Assembly: GCA_964396385.1 (NCBI GenBank)
Contig: CAYNFH010000041.1
Coordinates: 1 to 34,400 of the forward strand
Direction of reading: 5' to 3'
Source: CAYNFH01 sp964396385
GTDB taxonomy: Bacteria; Armatimonadota; Chthonomonadetes; Chthonomonadales; CAJBBX01
Length of the DNA stretch: 34,400 nucleotides
Every line of letters starts with the position of its first letter. Positions within the stretch are counted from its first letter, which is position 1. This document shows positions 24,101 to 31,460 of the stretch, one piece after another. The position numbers and the translations under genes were made by a program. The notes beneath the pieces are model-generated. The model saw only the letters and a program-made list of their open reading frames with translations, was not told the DNA's origin and did no database searches.

Positions 24101-24175
24101 GTGTTCAGGTGGTCAGGTGTTCAGGTGTTTCGGATTCCGGACCTGAATACCTGAAGACCCGAACACCTGAACACC
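24101..24175. repeat. Octamer-arm inverted repeat, element E
   Basis: The left arm is GTGTTCAG, GTGGTCAG, GTGTTCAG. The right arm on the opposite strand reads GTGTTCAG, GTGTTCGG, GTCTTCAG, GTATTCAG. The core CGGATTCCGG (24131-24140) is nearly palindromic. It starts at the DeoR stop codon and ends about 20 bases before the glmS start, so a hairpin could limit read-through into glmS. Confidence 0.75.
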
Positions 24176-24196
24176 CATCTTCAGGAGACTAACAGC

Positions 24197-26086
24197 ATGT
24201 GCGGTATCACCGGATACGTAGGCAAGCGCCCGGCCGTCGCGACGGCCATTCAAAACCTCAAGCGGCTGGAGTATCGCGGCTACGACTCGGCGGGCGTGGC
24301 CTATCCGGACGCATCGGGCATCCACATCGTCAAGTCCGCCGGTAAGATCGCCAACCTGGAGCAGTGCATCAACGGCGCCTCCGGCCAGGCGCAGGTGGCG
24401 GTCGCCCACACCCGCTGGGCCACTCACGGCCGCCCGAATGAGGTGAACGCCCATCCGCACAGGGACTGCACCGGCAGCATCGCCGTGGTCCACAACGGCA
24501 TCGTCGAGAACTATGCCCGCCTCCGGGAGCAGCTCCGCGCCTCCGGCCACGAGTTCGTCTCCGAGACCGATACCGAGGTCATTGCGCATTTGATCGAAGA
24601 GAAACTCGAGCGGGCGAGCGCTCGAGGGGGCGAGGGGGCGACTTCCGAGTCACCCCTTCACCCCTTCACCCCTTCACCCCTCCACTTCCTCGCCGCGGCG
24701 CGGGCCGCGCTGGCAGAGCTCGAGGGCTCCTATGCGGTCGCTATTATTTCGCCCTACATCCCGGATTCGGTGATGGTAGCCCGCAAGGACTCCCCGCTGG
24801 TAATAGGGCTGGGCGAGGGAGAGAATTTCCTCGCCTCCGATATCCCCGCCGTTCTCGCCTTTACCCGCAAGGTGATCGTGCTGGAGGATGGCGACTGCGC
24901 TCTGGTCACCCAGGATTCCGTTACCGTGTTCGGCCTGGATGGCGAGCCCAGGAAGCGCGACATCCTCAACGTCACGTGGGACGACCAGGCGGCGGAGAAG
25001 GGCGGCTTCGATCACTTCATGCTCAAAGAGATCTACGAGGAGCCGCGCACCGTCCGCGACACGCTGCGGGGCCGGCTCACGGCGGATGACCGTGTGACGC
25101 TGCCGGACGTGGAGCTCACGCCGGAGATGTGGAGCAAGATCCGCCGCATCCACGTGGTGGCCTGCGGCACCGCCTACCACGCCGGCGTAGTGGGCAAGCG
25201 GCTCTTTGAGCAGCTCCTGCGGAGGCCGGTAGAGGCCACCGTCGCCTCCGAGTTCCGCTACAGCGACCCGCTGGTGGATGAGGAGACGCTGGTGGTGCTG
25301 ATCAGCCAGAGCGGCGAAACCGCCGACACCTTGGCCGCACTGCGCGAGTCCCGCCGTAAGGGCGCCACCACCCTCGCCGTGGTCAACGTGGTGGGCAGCA
25401 CGCTGGCCCGGGAGGCGGACGCCGTGCTCTACACCCAGGCGGGCCCGGAGATTGGCGTCGCATCCACCAAGGCCTACCTCGCCCAGCTTGTGGCGCTCAG
25501 CCTCCTGGGCGTCTACCTCGCGCAGGATGCCACCTTGGGGGAAGCCGAGCGGCGCGCCTTCGTAGAGGCGCTGCGCGCACTGCCCGAGCAGATTGAGGAG
25601 TGCCTGCGCCGCCGGGAGGGCCTCGAGATGCTCGCCACGGAGCTGGCGGACCACACCTGCTTCTTCTTCCTGGGCCGCGGCTATGACTTCGCCGCCTCCA
25701 TGGAAGCCGCGCTCAAGCTCAAGGAGATCTCCTACATCCACGCCGAGGCGTATGCCGCGGGCGAGATGAAGCACGGGCCACTCGCCCTGGTCGAGCCGGG
25801 CGTCGCAGTGGTCGGCTTCTGCACCCAGCCCATGACGTACGATAAGATGGTGAGCAACCTCAAGGAGGTCAAGGCGCGAGAGGGTACGGTCATCGCCCTC
25901 CTTCGGGACGGTGACGAGATCCCGGACGCGGCGGACTACAGCATCCACGTGCCCGCAACCCTGGATCCGCTCACGCCGGTGCTGTCCATGGTGCCCATGC
26001 AGCTCCTCTCCTACTTCGTGGCGCGCCAGCGCGGCTGCGCCATAGACCAGCCCCGCAACCTCGCCAAGAGCGTGACCGTGGAGTAG
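24197..26086 (+). CDS. glmS: Glutamine-fructose-6-phosphate aminotransferase (isomerizing)
   Basis: This enzyme makes glucosamine-6-phosphate, the first step toward UDP-GlcNAc for peptidoglycan and surface glycans. The N-terminal glutaminase domain starts MCGITGYVGKR with the nucleophile Cys2 and includes THGRP and HNGIVENY. Two SIS isomerase domains follow (ISQSGETADTL; FFLGRGYDFAASMEAALKLK), with the highly conserved HAEAYAAGEMKHGP and the C-terminal NLAKSVTVE. At 629 residues it is about 20-25 longer than usual. The excess maps to residues about 139-163 (RASARGGEGATSESPLHPFT...), encoded by repeat element F in frame, just before the conserved AALAELEGSYAVAIIS. Active-site motifs are intact, so the enzyme is probably functional. 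No glmS ribozyme was recognised upstream. Confidence 0.97.
   Translation: MCGITGYVGKRPAVATAIQNLKRLEYRGYDSAGVAYPDASGIHIVKSAGKIANLEQCINGASGQAQVAVAHTRWATHGRPNEVNAHPHRDCTGSIAVVHNGIVENYARLREQLRASGHEFVSETDTEVIAHLIEEKLERASARGGEGATSESPLHPFTPSPLHFLAAARAALAELEGSYAVAIISPYIPDSVMVARKDSPLVIGLGEGENFLASDIPAVLAFTRKVIVLEDGDCALVTQDSVTVFGLDGEPRKRDILNVTWDDQAAEKGGFDHFMLKEIYEEPRTVRDTLRGRLTADDRVTLPDVELTPEMWSKIRRIHVVACGTAYHAGVVGKRLFEQLLRRPVEATVASEFRYSDPLVDEETLVVLISQSGETADTLAALRESRRKGATTLAVVNVVGSTLAREADAVLYTQAGPEIGVASTKAYLAQLVALSLLGVYLAQDATLGEAERRAFVEALRALPEQIEECLRRREGLEMLATELADHTCFFFLGRGYDFAASMEAALKLKEISYIHAEAYAAGEMKHGPLALVEPGVAVVGFCTQPMTYDKMVSNLKEVKAREGTVIALLRDGDEIPDAADYSIHVPATLDPLTPVLSMVPMQLLSYFVARQRGCAIDQPRNLAKSVTVE
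24624..24688. repeat. Octamer-arm inverted repeat, element F, in frame inside glmS
   Basis: The left arm has two GAGGGGGC units. The core GACTTCCGAGTC (24640-24651) has 4-bp complementary ends, and the right arm has four CACCCCTT-type octamers (24651-24682). Arms pair through G-C and G-T pairs. The reading frame stays open and adds about 25 residues to GlmS. Confidence 0.8.
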
Positions 26087-26127
26087 GGTCCGCGGTTCGG
26101 GATCGCGGCGGCCCGATTATTTACACA

Positions 26128-27339
26128 ATGCGTGCCCTAACCACGGGGATTCTAATGGCAACCTCTTTGGCCGTTACACCGGCTCACCATCCGGTTCAGG
26201 ACCACCGGGAGTACCGCGGGGCGCGGCTCATCGCCATCCGGGACTTCTCCGGGTTCACGCGGGCGGAGGACCCCGCCACCGGCGAGGTCACCCTGACCTC
26301 CCCAGAGATTGACCCCCAGATCGCCTGGGACGAGCTCGTCCTCTCTTGGAACGTAGACTCCCCCACCGACACCGGCCTGAAGTTTGAGGCGCGCGGCGTC
26401 TACCCGGACCACACCACCAGATGGTACGTAATGGGGCTCTGGTCCGCCCCGGGCTCGCAGCTCCCACGGGAGAGCGTAAATAAGCAGAGGGACGCGGACG
26501 GCAACGTCCTCACGGACACGCTGGTTCTCCAGCGCCCCGGCCCCCGCCTTCAGGTCCGGATCTCAGTCGTCAGCCCTCCGTCGTCCGCCGTCAGTCCGCC
26601 AGACAACCACCGTCCGAATTCCGAAGTCCGAGGACCGCAATCCGGATCCGGCCTCTCACCTCTCACCTCTCACCTCTCACCTATCCTCAAGCTCCTCACC
26701 CTCTCCTTCCTGGACAGCAAGTCCCTCAAACCGGTCCTGGAGCCGAACCGCGCCGCCTGGGGCAAGACCGTCGACGTGCCGGAGCGCTCGCAGCTCGCCT
26801 ACAAAGACCAGCAGGGCTGGTGCAGCCCCACCTCCCTTTCGATGGTCCTCGCCTACTGGGGCAAGCAGCTCAACCGTCCGGAGATGGACCGTGACGTGCC
26901 GGATATCGCAAACTGCATCTATGACCCTCAGTGGAAGGGGACCGGCAACTGGCCGTTCAACACCGCCTTTGCCGGCGCGTATCCCGGCATGCGGGCCTAC
27001 GTGGCCCGCTTCACGGACGTCTCCGAGCTGGAGGACTGGATAGCCGCCGGTATCCCCGTCATCTGCTCCGTCTCTTATCGCCTAATGCACGGCAAGGGAC
27101 AGTCGGACAGCCACATCGTGGTCTGTGTCGGCTTCACGCCGGACGGCGACGCCGTCATCAACGACCCCTGGGCCCACGTGGAAAAGGGCGAGCGCGTCCG
27201 GTGCACCGTCCCGCGCGCCAACCTCATCGCGGCCTGGAAGGTCTCCAAGTTCACCGTCTATCTGGTCTATCCCGAAACGGTGAAGCCCCCGCCGGACCGC
27301 TACGGGCACTGGATGGACGACGACCGGGAGCGAGGCTGA
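26128..27339 (+). CDS. Secreted C39-like cysteine peptidase
   Basis: The 403-residue protein starts with a signal peptide (MRALTTGILMATSLAVTPAH). A beta-rich N-terminal domain (about 30-145, LSWNVDSP, GLKFEARGVY) precedes a Peptidase_C39_2-type papain-like domain. Its triad is visible: Cys232 in QQGWCSPTSLSMVLAYWG, His329 in SDSHIVVCVGF and Asp346 in INDPWAH. These secreted enzymes cleave proteins or peptidoglycan peptides, but the target here is unknown. Residues 147-186 are low-complexity (VVSPPSSAVSPPDNHRPNSE...), encoded by a composite of the heptamer repeats (element G) inserted in frame between the domains. The gene follows glmS by 41 bases. Confidence 0.85.
   Translation: MRALTTGILMATSLAVTPAHHPVQDHREYRGARLIAIRDFSGFTRAEDPATGEVTLTSPEIDPQIAWDELVLSWNVDSPTDTGLKFEARGVYPDHTTRWYVMGLWSAPGSQLPRESVNKQRDADGNVLTDTLVLQRPGPRLQVRISVVSPPSSAVSPPDNHRPNSEVRGPQSGSGLSPLTSHLSPILKLLTLSFLDSKSLKPVLEPNRAAWGKTVDVPERSQLAYKDQQGWCSPTSLSMVLAYWGKQLNRPEMDRDVPDIANCIYDPQWKGTGNWPFNTAFAGAYPGMRAYVARFTDVSELEDWIAAGIPVICSVSYRLMHGKGQSDSHIVVCVGFTPDGDAVINDPWAHVEKGERVRCTVPRANLIAAWKVSKFTVYLVYPETVKPPPDRYGHWMDDDRERG
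26565..26686 (+). repeat. Composite heptamer array, element G, in frame inside C39 peptidase gene
   Basis: CCGTCNN-type heptamers (26565-26615) lead to GAATTCCGAAGTCCG, then GCAATCCGGATCCGG (26637-26651), then four to five TCTCACC heptamers (26653-26683). The second half repeats the layout of element H (GCAATCCGG plus TCTCACC). It looks like two elements or half-elements joined, without a complementary arm for the TCTCACC part. Confidence 0.7.
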
Positions 27340-27352
27340 CCGCCGAGCCCTT

Positions 27353-28126
27353 TCAGTCCGCCTGGGTGGGGCGAAGGAGCTGTTCAGGGGGCGTATCGTG
27401 GTCTTGGGCGGGACGGAGCAGCGATTCCGGGGCCGTATCCGCGGCTCGGAGCAGCGTGGTCCGCTGGCGCTCCTGCTCCACGCGCTCCCGGAGGAACGGG
27501 AGGCACTCCCGCGCCGCCTTCCGCACCTCGTCCCAGCTCGGGTTCCCCACCCACTCTCCGTACCACACCTGCGGCCACCAGCTCCACAGCCGTGTTGGCG
27601 GGGCTGTTTCGGCTTCCACCGCCTCCACCGCGGGAATGGCCCTGGCGTCTCCTACCTGCTGGAGCGTGTTGAGGACAGCGATGGTGAGCGAGTAGTCCGG
27701 CCCCCGCAGGAGGCCCAGCAGCGCCTTCATCCCCTCCGGCGTGATGTGGGCGGCGTCGCTCGCGCGGAGGCGTGGCAGCATTTCCTTGAGACCCGGACCT
27801 GCTACGCCGCGGGTCGCCATATCCGCGTGGTAAGCGATGGCGAGGGCACTCACGGCACGTGGGTCCCCGCTGCGGACCAGGGCGCTGGCTGCCCGAACAC
27901 GGGCGCCGGCGTTATCCGCCGCCGCGCCCCCGCCCCAGAACATCCAGATCCACCAGAAGTGGAAATTGAATCCAAGCAGCTTCCAGACCCCCAGGACGGT
28001 AGCGGTCAGGAGCAGCAGACGGATCGCCTTGCGCCAGCGCGTCTGGCGTAACGCGCGGAGCTCCTGGTGGAGCGCTTCCGTCCAGTACTCCACCCCCTTC
28101 TCATCTCGGAATGGCTCGATGCTCAT
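27353..28126 (-). CDS. Membrane-anchored HEAT-repeat protein with LLR(A/P) tail
   Basis: From ATG 28126 (MSIEPFRDEKGVEYW) the protein has 257 residues; ATG 28201 would add 25 non-conserved ones. A cytoplasmic helix precedes one hydrophobic stretch (AIRLLLLTATVLGVWKLLGF, then FHFWWIWMFW). HEAT-like helical pairs follow (RVRAASALVRSGDPRAVSAL; ALLGLLRGPDYSLTIAVLNT; DARAIPAVEAV). The tail carries three short repeats: TTLLRAADTAPE, SLLRPAQDHDTPPE and QLLRPTQAD. HEAT repeats bind proteins, and the tail repeats may be a docking or anchoring motif. It is divergent from the histidine kinase at 28368 and could share its regulatory region, which has a GGGTA-GAG-TACCC palindrome at 28202-28214. No enzymatic function is evident. 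Confidence 0.7.
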   Translation of the reverse strand: MSIEPFRDEKGVEYWTEALHQELRALRQTRWRKAIRLLLLTATVLGVWKLLGFNFHFWWIWMFWGGGAAADNAGARVRAASALVRSGDPRAVSALAIAYHADMATRGVAGPGLKEMLPRLRASDAAHITPEGMKALLGLLRGPDYSLTIAVLNTLQQVGDARAIPAVEAVEAETAPPTRLWSWWPQVWYGEWVGNPSWDEVRKAARECLPFLRERVEQERQRTTLLRAADTAPESLLRPAQDHDTPPEQLLRPTQAD

Positions 28127-28367
28127 AGGTGCAAAGCTAGTACGATCCGGCCGTTTTGGTTGCAGGGAGACCGCGATTATGGTAGGATAGGGTCTCTCCA
28201 TGGGTAGAGTACCCTTCTACCAGACCGACCTTTAGCCTCTCTCAGAATACTGCCCCTCTCCAGAGGCCCCGACGCCCCGGACAGGACCAAGGCGCTAGCC
28301 GACCGCATACCACTTGAAGGGCTCCCGCCGCGCGCCAACGCCACGGCGGAAAGCGGAGGACCAGACC

Positions 28368-30281
28368 GTGCCGGGCGACAACCTCTCCGATCTCGCAGAA
28401 ACGGCCGCTCCGGACCAGGCCGTGGTCCGGGTGCCGGAGCCAGCCTTGCCGCCGCAGTCCGGGGTTCCGGATCCACCACTCCAGCCGGTTGAAGCGATCT
28501 CCGATCTGCTCGGGCTGGACGACTCTATCCCCACCCAGCGGGACGCGCTGGTAGAGGCGCGGGATGCGCTGGAGCTGGAGCGCCAGCGCTACCAGGACCT
28601 GTTCGACCTGGCCCCGGACGGCTACCTGGTGACCACCCCGGAAGCCACCATCCACGAAGCCAACCGGACCGCCGCAGCCATGCTGGGCGCGGGGCAGCTC
28701 GAGCTTGCCGGCAAGCCGCTGCTGGTGTTCGTACCGGAAGAGAGGCGCGCGGAGTTCCGGGAGCAGCTTCGCCGTCTTGAGCGCGCATCCGCCGCCCAGG
28801 AGTGGGAGGCGGTCCTCCGAGCCCGGACCGGAGTGCAGCTCCACGTCTCCATCCGCGTGACCGCCGTGCGGGACCTGGCCGGCCGGCCGGTCTACCTGCG
28901 CTGGCTCCTGCGGGACGTGACGGAGAAGCGCCGGGCCGAAGAGCAGGTCCGCCGTCTCAATGCGGAGCTGGAGCAGCGCGTCCTGGCGCGGACGGCGGAG
29001 CTGGAGCAGAGTAACCGCCAGAAGGACGAGCTGCTGCGGCGAGAGCACGCCGCGCGGGAAGAGGCGGAGGCATCCAGCCGCCGCTTCCGGTTCCTCTCCG
29101 AGGTAGGCGCCGTCCTGGCGGAATCGCTGGACTACTCCTCCACGCTGAGCCAGGTAGCGCGGCTGGCCATGCCCTATCTGGGGGACTGGTGCATCATCGA
29201 TGCGGCGGCCGAGGATGGCTCCATCCATCGGGTGACGGTGGCCCACGCCGATCCGGCAGACGCGGATATCGCCGCGGACCTGGAGCAGCGCTATCCCCCG
29301 GACTGGCGCGCGGCACACGGTGCGCCCCGGGTGTTGCGCACGGGAGAGCCGGAGCTGCTCAGAGAAGTGCCGGACGACCTGCTCGTTGAAGTAGCACGGG
29401 ACCCGGAGCACCTGGAGATCCTGCGGGCGTTGGGGCTGCGCTCCGCGATCATCGCGCCGCTCGTTGCGCGCGGCCGGACGCTGGGCATTCTCTCCGTCTC
29501 CACCACCCGCACGCCTCGCAGCTACGGTGAGCAGGATCTTGCGCTAGTCACGGAGCTTGCCCGCCGCGTGGCCCTCGCTCTGGACAACGCGAGACTGCAT
29601 AGTGCAACGGAGAAGCAGCTCGCCGAGCTCATGAACGCGGAGGACGAGCTGGAGCGCAAGCAGGAGCGAATCGAAGCGTTGAACGACCGGCTGCGCCGCT
29701 CCGTCACGGAGACTCACCACCGCGTCAAGAACAACCTCCAGGTGATCGCCGCCATGATAGACGTTCGGCTCATGGACGGTGGGAGCAGCATCCCCACCAC
29801 AGAGCTGCGTAAGATCGGGGAGAGCGTCCGCACCGTCGCGGCCGTCCACGATATCCTCACCGCCGAGGCCAAGAGCGAGGGAGATGTGCGGTTCGTCTCC
29901 GCCGAAGCGGTGCTGGAGAAGGTGATCTCGCTGGTCCCTCTCGGCGGCCGTCGCGTGACAGTGCAGGTGGAGGACGTGCGGCTGCCCGCCCGCCAGGTAA
30001 CGGCCCTGGCGCTGGTGGTGAACGAGCTGTTCAGCAACGCCGTCAAGCACGGAGGAGATGAGATCCACCTGCACCTGGAGACGCAGGCGGGCTTTGCCAT
30101 GCTCTCCGTGAGTAACAATGGACCCGGCTTTCCTCCGGAGTTCGATCCACGCCGCGCGGCAAACACCGGGCTGGAGCTGGTGGAGAGCCTGAGTCGCTGG
30201 GATCTGGGCGGCCACACCCGCTACGAGAATCGCCAGGAGGGCGGTGCCCGCGTTGTGATCACTATTCCATTGCCTGGTTAG
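28368..30281 (+). CDS. Sensor histidine kinase, PAS-GAF-HisKA_2-HATPase
   Basis: GTG 28368 is preferred (GCGGAGGA about ten bases upstream) over a TTG at 28314 without a ribosome site. The 637-residue protein has a PAS domain (about 75-190, RYQDLFDLAPDGYLVTTPEA), a coiled coil (about 195-240), a GAF domain (about 245-405) and a second short coiled coil. A HisKA_2 dimerisation domain with phospho-acceptor His451 in HHRVKNNLQVI and an HATPase domain (NELFSNAVKHGGDE; NNGPGFP; TGLELVESL) follow. The HRVKNN motif is the LytS/HWE-related type. No membrane helix is seen, so it is a soluble sensor, perhaps of light, redox or a small molecule. No response regulator lies next to it, so it is an orphan kinase here. 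Confidence 0.9.
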   Translation: MPGDNLSDLAETAAPDQAVVRVPEPALPPQSGVPDPPLQPVEAISDLLGLDDSIPTQRDALVEARDALELERQRYQDLFDLAPDGYLVTTPEATIHEANRTAAAMLGAGQLELAGKPLLVFVPEERRAEFREQLRRLERASAAQEWEAVLRARTGVQLHVSIRVTAVRDLAGRPVYLRWLLRDVTEKRRAEEQVRRLNAELEQRVLARTAELEQSNRQKDELLRREHAAREEAEASSRRFRFLSEVGAVLAESLDYSSTLSQVARLAMPYLGDWCIIDAAAEDGSIHRVTVAHADPADADIAADLEQRYPPDWRAAHGAPRVLRTGEPELLREVPDDLLVEVARDPEHLEILRALGLRSAIIAPLVARGRTLGILSVSTTRTPRSYGEQDLALVTELARRVALALDNARLHSATEKQLAELMNAEDELERKQERIEALNDRLRRSVTETHHRVKNNLQVIAAMIDVRLMDGGSSIPTTELRKIGESVRTVAAVHDILTAEAKSEGDVRFVSAEAVLEKVISLVPLGGRRVTVQVEDVRLPARQVTALALVVNELFSNAVKHGGDEIHLHLETQAGFAMLSVSNNGPGFPPEFDPRRAANTGLELVESLSRWDLGGHTRYENRQEGGARVVITIPLPG

Positions 30282-30290
30282 ACCAGGTCA

Positions 30291-30366
30291 TGCGTGATAC
30301 GTGATGGATGATGGGTGATAGCTGCAATCCGGTCTCACCTCTCACCTCTCACCTCTCACCTATCCC
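30291..30366. repeat. Heptamer-arm element H upstream of sugar isomerase
   Basis: The left arm is GTGATAC, GTGATGG, ATGATGG, GTGATAG. Then GCAATCCGG (30324-30332), then four TCTCACC heptamers. The arms are only partly complementary (GTGATGG against GGTGAGA). It ends two bases before the ATG at 30368 and leaves the gene without a purine-rich ribosome site. Confidence 0.7.
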
Positions 30367-30367
30367 T

Positions 30368-31384
30368 ATGCACACCATCCACCTGGACATAGGCATCAAC
30401 GGCGCGTTCCTCACCCGGCGGTGGGAGGAGCCGGACAACTGGATGCGGCTCACCCGGGAGTGCGGTTACGCCGCGCACTCCTTCTGTGGGGACGTGCTGG
30501 ACCCGTTCTTCAGCGGAGACCGTGCGTTCCAGATGGAGCAGGCCCGGCTGGTGCGGCGGGCCGCGGCCCGCTACGGCGTGACGCTGTGCGACCTCTATAC
30601 TGGCGTCGCCACCCACCGGTTCCACGGCCTGTCCCACTCCGATCCGCGTCCGCGCGAGAGGATGTCGCGTTGGATAGAGCGAGCGGCGGAGCTGGCGGTA
30701 GAGATGGGCGCTCCCGCGGTGGGCGGCCATTGGGACGCATTCTCAGTGGAGGTGCTGGAGGATCCGGCCCGGACAGAGGAGGCGACGCACCGCCTGTACC
30801 AGACCTTCCGCGACCTGGCGGCGCGTTTGAAGCCTACCGGGCTCAAGGCGCTCTACCAGGAGCAGATGTACATCCCCAGCGAGAAGCCCTGGACTCTCGC
30901 TGAGTGCGAGCGGTTCCTGGTGGAGGTGAACCGCGGGGAAGACGGAGGACGGGGGACGGAGGACGGACGAATTCCTGTTTACGTGACTCTGGACGTGGGG
31001 CACATGGCCGGAGTCCACTACGGTCTGAGCGGCGAGGACACGGACTATCTGGCCTGGCTGCGGCGGTTCGGTTCCGCCGCCGAGGTGATCCATCTCCAGC
31101 AGACCACGCCGGACGCCTCCCATCACTGGCCCTTCACGCGAGAGTACAACGATCGGGGACACGTGGACGTCGACCGGACCCTGGAGGCGATCCGATACGC
31201 CCACACCCACCACCATGAGCAGCCTTTCGCCTCCGTGCTGGAGCCCGTGGAGCGGCACTGGCTGGTTGCCGAGATCATCCCCGGCTCAACCAAGACGGAA
31301 CGGGCGCTCCTCTCGGAGCTCACGGAGTCCGCGGCGTACCTTCGCCGTTTCGTGCCGGAAGGCGGCCTGCGGTGGGAATTCTGA
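30368..31384 (+). CDS. TIM-barrel sugar phosphate isomerase/epimerase-like protein
   Basis: ATG 30368 (MHTIHLDIGING) is chosen because the upstream frame reads only through repeat H. The 338-residue product has the xylose-isomerase-like (AP endonuclease 2) barrel. Metal ligands are recognisable: Glu in LYQEQMYIPSEKPW, Asp in VTLDVGHMAG, His in VIHLQQTTPD and Glu in SVLEPVERHW. The family isomerises or epimerises ketoses or their phosphates; the substrate is unknown. Residues about 189-202 (RGEDGGRGTEDGR) come from repeat element I, inserted in frame just before the metal-binding Asp strand. The gene is convergent with the ZnuA-like gene. Confidence 0.82.
   Translation: MHTIHLDIGINGAFLTRRWEEPDNWMRLTRECGYAAHSFCGDVLDPFFSGDRAFQMEQARLVRRAAARYGVTLCDLYTGVATHRFHGLSHSDPRPRERMSRWIERAAELAVEMGAPAVGGHWDAFSVEVLEDPARTEEATHRLYQTFRDLAARLKPTGLKALYQEQMYIPSEKPWTLAECERFLVEVNRGEDGGRGTEDGRIPVYVTLDVGHMAGVHYGLSGEDTDYLAWLRRFGSAAEVIHLQQTTPDASHHWPFTREYNDRGHVDVDRTLEAIRYAHTHHHEQPFASVLEPVERHWLVAEIIPGSTKTERALLSELTESAAYLRRFVPEGGLRWEF
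30939..30975 (+). repeat. Single-arm heptamer array, element I, in frame inside isomerase gene
   Basis: AAGACGG, AGGACGG, GGGACGG, AGGACGG and ACGAATTCC follow one another. It is the left half of a B/C/D-type element with the core start GAATTCC but no right arm. It adds about 13 residues. Confidence 0.7.
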
Positions 31385-31460
31385 GTGTGGGAGTATGGGA
31401 GTGTGGGAGTGGCCGGAATCCGGATTCCCCCATACCCCCATACTCCCACACTCCCACACT
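31384..31460. repeat. Octamer-arm inverted repeat, element J, between convergent stops
   Basis: The left arm is GAGTGTGG, GAGTATGG, GAGTGTGG. The core GGCCGGAATCCGGATTCC spans 31411-31428. The right arm on the opposite strand contains GTGTGG/GTATGG octamers, sharing the 16-mer AGTGTGGGAGTATGGG with the left arm. It fits exactly between the two stop codons, as element A does, and could terminate both transcripts. Confidence 0.8.

Noticed and set aside
24101..24196. glmS ribozyme in the leader of glmS
   Set aside because: The 96-base leader is filled by repeat element E, and no ribozyme core or pseudoknot signature is recognisable.
24674..25948. Long minus-strand frame antisense to glmS
   Set aside because: It mirrors glmS codons, with His/Gly/Val-rich translation and no family resemblance.
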